Shown: positions 5,936 through 9,867 of the stretch, piece by piece | Layout of the letters: each line of letters opens with the position of its first letter | Position numbering within the stretch: the first letter of the stretch is position 1 | Source of the DNA: Bacteroidales bacterium | GTDB taxonomy: Bacteria > Bacteroidota > Bacteroidia > Bacteroidales > Marinilabiliaceae | DNA: 9,867 nt | Direction of reading: 5' to 3' | NCBI GenBank assembly: GCA_004552385.1 | Contig: SFOL01000069.1 | Span: 1 to 9,867 of the forward strand | Notes under the pieces: model-generated | Databases searched by the model: none | Told to the model about the DNA's origin: nothing | The model's input: only the letters and a program-made list of their open reading frames with translations | Translations under genes and position numbers: made by a program

Positions 5936-8242
5936 TCAGAAAGGATATCCGATGGCGAAATTCCAAGAGATCTCGCCAGGGTCAAAACGGTTTCGCACCA
6001 CCCACTTATTGCCAGACGCGGCAGGATCGCGCAGCTTGTAGGCGGCATCGGCACGCAAGATGAAATAGTTGAAATTGAGTCGGACACCGAGTCCCGCCCC
6101 GAGCGCCACCTGCTTAAAGAACTTGCTGGTGAAGACGGCCTCGGGGTCGTTATAACTACGGTTGAGAGACCAAATGTTGCCCGCATCGAGGAAAGCCGCG
6201 CCCTCGAGCACCGATATTATCTTAAAACGGTACTCGGCGTTGGCCTCGAGGCGGATGTCAGCCGTCTGGTTATGATAGCGCAAAGAAGAGTCGGCCGCCT
6301 TGGCTCCCGGTCCGAGCCCGCGCACCGGCCACGCCCTGATGGAATTGGCGCCGCCGACGAAATAACTCTTCTCGTAGGGCAGCATGACAGAATTGCCGTA
6401 GGGGACGCCGACTCCGGCGAAAAAACGCGCCACGTACATATTATCCCAGAGATCCGCCGACTGGTATCGGAACTCAGCATCGGCCTTGACGTATTGCGCG
6501 AAACGGATGTCCCAGACCTTCTTGAAATCATCGTCGGGCTCCTGCTTGCGCGTAAGGAGGTCAAGCACATTGCCCGCCGTCTCCAAGCCAAAACGGAAGA
6601 ACACGCCACTCTGGTTACGCTGGACAGTCTGCTGATTGAACGTAAACTGGTAGCCGAGCGACATGATAAAGTGGTCGGTATAAGAATATTGGAGATAGGT
6701 GCCGTTGATGTAGTCGGCGAAATTGGGGTCGATAGTCGGAATGCGGACAATATTGAATTCGACAGGGGTGAGGCTGTGCGACGCGAAGTCTGAGCCGCGC
6801 CAGTTATAAGTCATACGAGTGGAGAGCACGTTGCGCGTGAACTCGGGGCGTCGCTGGAAGTCGAACGAGACAGAGAAGAGAGTCTTAGGGTTGTGCCTCT
6901 TATAGAAATGGAGGGAAGACTTGGGAAGCATCATAAACGGGAAGGTGAGCGTGGTCTCAATGCCGGTCTCGAGCGTATAGAAATCCTCCATACCTCCGAC
7001 GGCATCCTGATGTTGCGTGGCGAGCCTCCACTTGACGGAGAGGGCCTCGGCTCCTCGGAATACGTTGGCATGCGAATATCGGACATTGACGGCCGCGCCA
7101 AGGTTGCCGGACGAGTTAGTGCCCTCGACATCGAAGCCGAAACTCTGTCGCGGGGCGGTCTCAAGAGTAGCGACACAGCGGAGGTGAGTGAGAGAATCGG
7201 ATGGCGCGGCGGCATCTTCCAAAAAGAAGACGGAGGCCTGCCGGAAAGCCTTGAGAGACATGAGCCTGCTGCGCATAAGCTCACCGTCGGACTGGCAGAA
7301 GAGCCCGCCAGGCGAGACGAAGCTGGAGCTGGCCATGAGGTTACGCGTGAAAGGGGGTCGAGGTCCGTCATAGCGAAAGACGACAGCCGAATCGACGTCA
7401 AGAGCGCCGCCAGGCAGAGGCGCAGAAGCGGCAGAAGAAGGCGAAGAGCGGCGGCCAGGCGAGACAATGAACGTGAGGCTGTCAATGACCGCCTTTTTGT
7501 GCGGGACCGGCGTTCGCATATCTGCGCCCCCCATGGCATTAGCCACGACGAGAGTGCAATTCATGGCATGGTCGAGCCCCTTGCTGTCGACGCGGAAAAA
7601 GACATAATCCTTGCCAAAAGCATAGAAGCCCTTCTCGCGCAGAGTGAGCGTAATCCGCTCACGCTCGAGGTCGAGGACATTGGAGTCGAACGGATCGCCG
7701 ACCTTGATGAGGGCACGCGCGGTATCGGCCAAGACGAGATCGCCGACCTCGCCGGCTGGCACGTCATACGTCAGGTTGTTGAGTTTGTAGACTCGGCCGG
7801 CGTCGACATGATACGTCACCTCGCACCTCTTGCTCTTGGTGAGCGAAAGAGAGTCGGCCACCACGGCGTCATAGTAGCCTTTTGACACAAGGAAGAGTCG
7901 CAGCTGCTGCCCCGTTCGCGCGGCGAGAGCACTGTCATAGACCACAGGAGCCTGCCCCACCCTCTCGAGCCACCGGCCGAAACCAGTGCGTGCGGAATCG
8001 CCCACGGCCGAATAGAGGCCGAGACCGATCCGCCACAACCCGAGGAAACGGGTGTTTGGCTGCTGGCGCACATACCCCAATAATTCGGACGAGGAGACCC
8101 CGCCGAGGTCGCCGGAGATGTTGACGCGATCGAGCAGCAACCCGTCCTCCGGCACCCTGCGGGTGACGGAACACGAGACAAGAAGCGCAGCGAGAAACGC
8201 CACGGCGACATGCCGAAACGAGAACCTGCAACCGCGCTGCAT
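5936..8242 (-). CDS. tamL: TamL-like Omp85 outer-membrane assembly lipoprotein
   Basis: 768 residues from the chosen start. A lipoprotein signal runs to the lipobox LVSC (C24), after which the protein would be lipidated. POTRA-like repeats are visible at about 36-95 (weak), 100-163 (LVSKGYYDAVVADSLSL), 168-235 (LREKGFYAFGKDYVFF) and 288-365 (MSLKAFRQASVFF). A Ser/Pro/Ala-rich insert lies at about 240-285. The C-terminal half (366-768) is an Omp85/surface-antigen barrel. It carries VGGANSIRAWPVRGLGPG at 629-646, equivalent to the conserved VRGF loop-6 motif, and ends in a beta-signal with terminal Phe (SWNFAIGYPF). A lipidated TamA homologue is characteristic of Bacteroidota, where it works with inner-membrane TamB in outer-membrane protein insertion. 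tamB is not in this window. The frame is open up to 8377, but only the ATGs at 8242 or 8260 give a plausible lipoprotein signal; 8242 is preferred. It could instead be described simply as a BamA-family protein. Confidence 0.9.
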   Translation of the reverse strand: MQRGCRFSFRHVAVAFLAALLVSCSVTRRVPEDGLLLDRVNISGDLGGVSSSELLGYVRQQPNTRFLGLWRIGLGLYSAVGDSARTGFGRWLERVGQAPVVYDSALAARTGQQLRLFLVSKGYYDAVVADSLSLTKSKRCEVTYHVDAGRVYKLNNLTYDVPAGEVGDLVLADTARALIKVGDPFDSNVLDLERERITLTLREKGFYAFGKDYVFFRVDSKGLDHAMNCTLVVANAMGGADMRTPVPHKKAVIDSLTFIVSPGRRSSPSSAASAPLPGGALDVDSAVVFRYDGPRPPFTRNLMASSSFVSPGGLFCQSDGELMRSRLMSLKAFRQASVFFLEDAAAPSDSLTHLRCVATLETAPRQSFGFDVEGTNSSGNLGAAVNVRYSHANVFRGAEALSVKWRLATQHQDAVGGMEDFYTLETGIETTLTFPFMMLPKSSLHFYKRHNPKTLFSVSFDFQRRPEFTRNVLSTRMTYNWRGSDFASHSLTPVEFNIVRIPTIDPNFADYINGTYLQYSYTDHFIMSLGYQFTFNQQTVQRNQSGVFFRFGLETAGNVLDLLTRKQEPDDDFKKVWDIRFAQYVKADAEFRYQSADLWDNMYVARFFAGVGVPYGNSVMLPYEKSYFVGGANSIRAWPVRGLGPGAKAADSSLRYHNQTADIRLEANAEYRFKIISVLEGAAFLDAGNIWSLNRSYNDPEAVFTSKFFKQVALGAGLGVRLNFNYFILRADAAYKLRDPAASGNKWVVRNRFDPGEISWNFAIGYPF

Positions 8243-8325
8243 AAATGACAGACAGTTCATCTGGAAACATGGCGCATGTCGCGCACACGCTACGCCTCGC
8301 CCGTAATGAGAAAGGGAGCTGTGCG

Positions 8326-8351
8326 AAGTTACAGAAATTTCAACGTAACTT
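8326..8351. promoter_or_regulatory. Inverted repeat in the divergent tamL / methyltransferase intergenic region
   Basis: AAGTTAC (8326-8332) and GTAACTT (8345-8351) are a perfect 7-base inverted repeat with a 12-base spacer. The spacer itself contains the perfect palindrome GAAATTTC (8334-8341), its centre one base off that of the arms. Each arm overlaps a -7 box with one mismatch: TAACTTAG (8346-8353, + strand, toward the methyltransferase) and TAACTTCG (8331-8324, minus strand, toward tamL). This fits a shared operator between back-to-back promoters. Neither side has a convincing -33 box and no regulator is known, so function is inference. Confidence 0.38.
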
Positions 8352-8389
8352 AGCGGGTCGAAGGCAACAGAAAACAAAGAACAAGAGCG

Positions 8390-9169
8390 ATGATAAGCCA
8401 GAACAAACGCAAGACGATACGCGCCCTGGAGCAGAAAAAGAGGCGCGACACCGAAGGCCTATTCGTGGCGGAGGGGCGTAAGACAGTAGGCGACCTGCTT
8501 CGCGGCGGCCTCACGGCAACGTACATAGCCGCGACGGAAGAACGGATGGCGGAGCTGGGTCACGAGACGGCCGGGACGGAGACCGTAGTGACCGAGGCGG
8601 ACGAGATAGCCGAAGTGTCGCAACTGAAAACTCGCAGCGAGATCATCGCGATATTCAGAAAGCCGCAATGCCATGCGGAGGAGCCTGCGGACGGCGCGCT
8701 TACACTGGCGCTGGACGGGATACAAGACCCGGGCAACCTGGGCACAATAATAAGGACCGCCGACTGGTTCGGCGTGACGGACATAGTATGCTCGACTCAA
8801 TGCGCCGACGCTTTCGGCCCCAAGGCTGTGCAAGCCACGATGGGCGCGCTGGCGAGAGTGAGAGTGGCGTATACCGACCTTGGCAGATGGCTGGCCGCGA
8901 ACAGAGATAGAGGCGACAAAGGATGCGAAGTGTTCGGGACTTACCTGGAGGGGAAGAACATATACGAGGAGAGCCTGCCCGCGGGCGGAATAATACTGAT
9001 GGGCAACGAGGGTCACGGCATAGACCCGAAGCTGAGCGGATACGTGACGCGGAAACTATACATACCGAGCTTCCCCGCCGGGAGGCCCACGAGCGAGTCT
9101 CTGAACGTGGGGACGGCCACGGCCATAACGCTAAGCGAATTCAGACGCGCGGCAACAAGGAAAAGATAA
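8390..9169 (+). CDS. SpoU/TrmH-family RNA 2'-O-ribose methyltransferase
   Basis: 259 residues, the usual length. It transfers a methyl group from S-adenosylmethionine to a ribose 2'-OH of rRNA or tRNA in the cytoplasm; the exact target cannot be read from sequence. An N-terminal substrate-binding domain (about 1-95, with EGLFVAEGRKTVGDLL) is followed by the SPOUT catalytic domain with its three motifs: NLGTIIRTADWFG (116-128, catalytic Arg R122), MGNEGHGI (204-211) and SESLNVGTATAI (235-246), the last two forming the knotted cofactor site. The ATG at 8390 starts the family-typical MISQNKRKTIRALEQKK. The gene is divergent from tamL, with 147 bases between their start codons. Codon use stands out: 15 of 17 isoleucines are ATA, whereas the minus-strand glnK uses ATA for 2 of 14. 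No frame damage is visible. Confidence 0.96.
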   Translation: MISQNKRKTIRALEQKKRRDTEGLFVAEGRKTVGDLLRGGLTATYIAATEERMAELGHETAGTETVVTEADEIAEVSQLKTRSEIIAIFRKPQCHAEEPADGALTLALDGIQDPGNLGTIIRTADWFGVTDIVCSTQCADAFGPKAVQATMGALARVRVAYTDLGRWLAANRDRGDKGCEVFGTYLEGKNIYEESLPAGGIILMGNEGHGIDPKLSGYVTRKLYIPSFPAGRPTSESLNVGTATAITLSEFRRAATRKR

Positions 9170-9197
9170 AGAGACAAAGCGGCACACGACAAAAAGA

Positions 9198-9243
9198 GAA
9201 GCCAGGACGCAAAAAGGAGACCTCCGATGCGCCCTGGCTTTGT
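9198..9243 (+). terminator. Probable terminator of the methyltransferase gene
   Basis: AAGCCAGG (9199-9206) pairs with CCTGGCTT (9233-9240). After one A/C mismatch the helix continues CGC/GCG (9208-9210 with 9229-9231), closing a loop that can itself fold as GGAG-AC-CTCC. The 3' side runs into TTTGTC. It lies about 30 bases after the stop codon. The T tract is short, hence moderate confidence. Confidence 0.6.
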
Positions 9244-9532
9244 CGCATTCTATTCACAGCACCTCCAAAGCGGGAGAGGACGAAACATAGCAGAGAAAAA
9301 CCGCAACAAGAAAAAAGAGGACACGCAGAGCCACATGACCACACACATCACCGCATTAAGACATAAAACCAAGAGAAAAACCTGCCGCACATGAGGGAAA
9401 ACACACGGGCAAGACAATGTTCAAAAACGTCAAAAACAAAGAAATCAAAGGCTGAAATCAGGTCAAAATTTCAATACATCAAACAAACAAACGGATAACA
9501 ATTTTTACGTCAAAAAGAGCGACACCGACGAG

Positions 9533-9552
9533 CATGACGCGCAAAGCGCATG
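9533..9552. repeat. Short hairpin, one-base bulge
   Basis: CATG (9533-9536) pairs with CATG (9549-9552) and CGC (9538-9540) with GCG (9546-9548), leaving A9537 bulged and the loop GCAAA. No T tract follows on either strand, so it is not an obvious terminator. It is short enough to be chance. Confidence 0.35.
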
Positions 9553-9702
9553 AGCGACTTTGGGAGCGAACTGTTGGACAAAACTCAAGACACAAGTGGA
9601 CTGTAATGGACTAAAAACAGACAAGCTCGAAAGAAAAAGCGAAAGCCACGCCCACAAAAGGGGTTCGAAAACGTTTGCGTAAGGCAAAACAGACAACACA
9701 CC

Positions 9703-9740
9703 CGGCTTAGGCGACAAGTGGGCAAGCGTCGCCCAAGCCG
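9703..9740. repeat. Strong imperfect inverted repeat / hairpin
   Basis: CGGCTTAGGCGAC (9703-9715) pairs with GTCGCCCAAGCCG (9728-9740), 12 of 13 positions complementary with a single A/C mismatch, around a 12-base loop. On the + strand it is followed by AACGAAAAAAAA, not T residues. On the minus strand what follows is GGTGTGTTGTCTGTTTTG, only loosely U-rich. It could be a leftward terminator, part of an untranslated structured RNA, or a protein-binding site. Confidence 0.5.
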
Positions 9741-9817
9741 AACGAAAAAAAATCCAGACACCAACATGGCGACAAAGCGGAATGCGAAAACTCGGCGCTC
9801 TGCGAAGTGTTAACAAC

Positions 9818-9850
9818 ATTGAATTAATATTGAATGAATATTACAATATT
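9818..9850. repeat. 11-bp A/T-rich tandem repeats
   Basis: ATTGAATTAAT (9818-9828) is followed directly by ATTGAATGAAT (9829-9839), 10 of 11 identical, and then by a degenerate third unit ATTACAATATT (9840-9850, 7 of 11). One 11-base unit is about one helical turn. The block lies in the AT-rich end of the window and may be the upstream element of an off-window promoter or a binding site. In such AT-rich sequence a chance origin is possible. Confidence 0.4.
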
Positions 9851-9867
9851 GCGATAATATAATACAA

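Larger units (their letters stand above)
9170..9867. other. Gene-free right end with hairpins and T-poor sequence
   Basis: About 700 bases with no credible protein gene. The open frame on the minus strand at 9505-9819 translates to a low-complexity hydrophobic string with no family features. It is explained by the T-poor + strand, which removes stop codons. Items seen: the methyltransferase terminator at 9198-9243, a triple CAAA repeat at about 9480-9491, a small hairpin at 9533-9552, a strong hairpin at 9703-9740, and an abrupt change to very AT-rich sequence from 9811, probably upstream sequence of a gene off the right edge. None of the common structured RNAs (RNase P, tmRNA, SRP RNA) could be recognised. 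Confidence 0.55.

Noticed and set aside
4592..7885. Long open frames on the + strand (4592-5569, 5585-6793, 6893-7885) opposite the OMP and tamL genes
   Set aside because: They are antisense to clear family proteins and translate to Arg/Glu/Gly-rich strings without domains. They arise because the minus-strand genes avoid TTA, CTA and TCA codons.
8243..8377. Longer start for the tamL-like gene at 8377
   Set aside because: It would bury the lipoprotein signal 45 residues inside the protein and run through the divergent promoter region.
9505..9819. 104-residue hydrophobic minus-strand frame at the right end
   Set aside because: Its composition (Leu, Phe, Ser, Cys) is what a T-rich strand gives by chance. 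It has no family features and a hairpin lies inside it.

Overview
The window looks like a chromosomal piece of a Bacteroidales bacterium, probably from the gut. Four things point there. The 7-box promoter TAnnTTTG stands in front of a tRNA gene. There are no clear Shine-Dalgarno sequences. There is an outer-membrane beta-barrel protein with a carboxypeptidase-regulatory-like domain and a TonB-plug-like domain. There is a lipoprotein version of the TamA assembly factor. Genus cannot be fixed from this sequence. The genes are GC-moderate to GC-rich, and the intergenic regions are strikingly poor in T on the + strand.

Layout. 1-299 has no supported gene, only a weak hairpin, and may flank a gene off the left edge. 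400-2245 (minus strand) is a two-gene ammonium operon: a P-II signal protein followed by the AmtB ammonium channel, closed by a good rho-independent terminator at 300-343. 2246-2764 is a long intergenic stretch with a candidate glnK promoter and an extremely T-poor tract. 2765-2847 (+) is tRNA-Leu(UAA), with a textbook Bacteroidota promoter before it and a 17-bp perfect-stem terminator after it. 2954-8242 (minus) is a second two-gene operon: a TamL-like assembly lipoprotein first, then a 986-residue outer-membrane beta-barrel protein 21 bp downstream. 8390-9169 (+) is a divergent SpoU/TrmH-family RNA 2'-O-methyltransferase with a probable terminator. 9170-9867 has no convincing gene but contains two hairpins and an A/T-rich end with 11-bp tandem repeats.

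How the genes work together. P-II and AmtB form the usual nitrogen-sensing pair: P-II docks on the cytoplasmic face of the channel and closes it when nitrogen is plentiful. The TamL-like protein belongs to the Omp85 family, which inserts beta-barrel proteins into the outer membrane. Its operon partner is itself a large outer-membrane barrel and so is a natural candidate client. The methyltransferase and tRNA are unrelated housekeeping genes.

No new multi-gene system (defence, mobile element, CRISPR, biosynthetic cluster) is visible. The most unusual signal is compositional. The + strand is purine-rich and T-poor whichever way the genes point, and isoleucine codon choice flips between the + and minus genes. 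The next most interesting are the inverted repeat between the divergent tamL and methyltransferase genes, the tamL-OMP pairing, and the structured gene-free right end.
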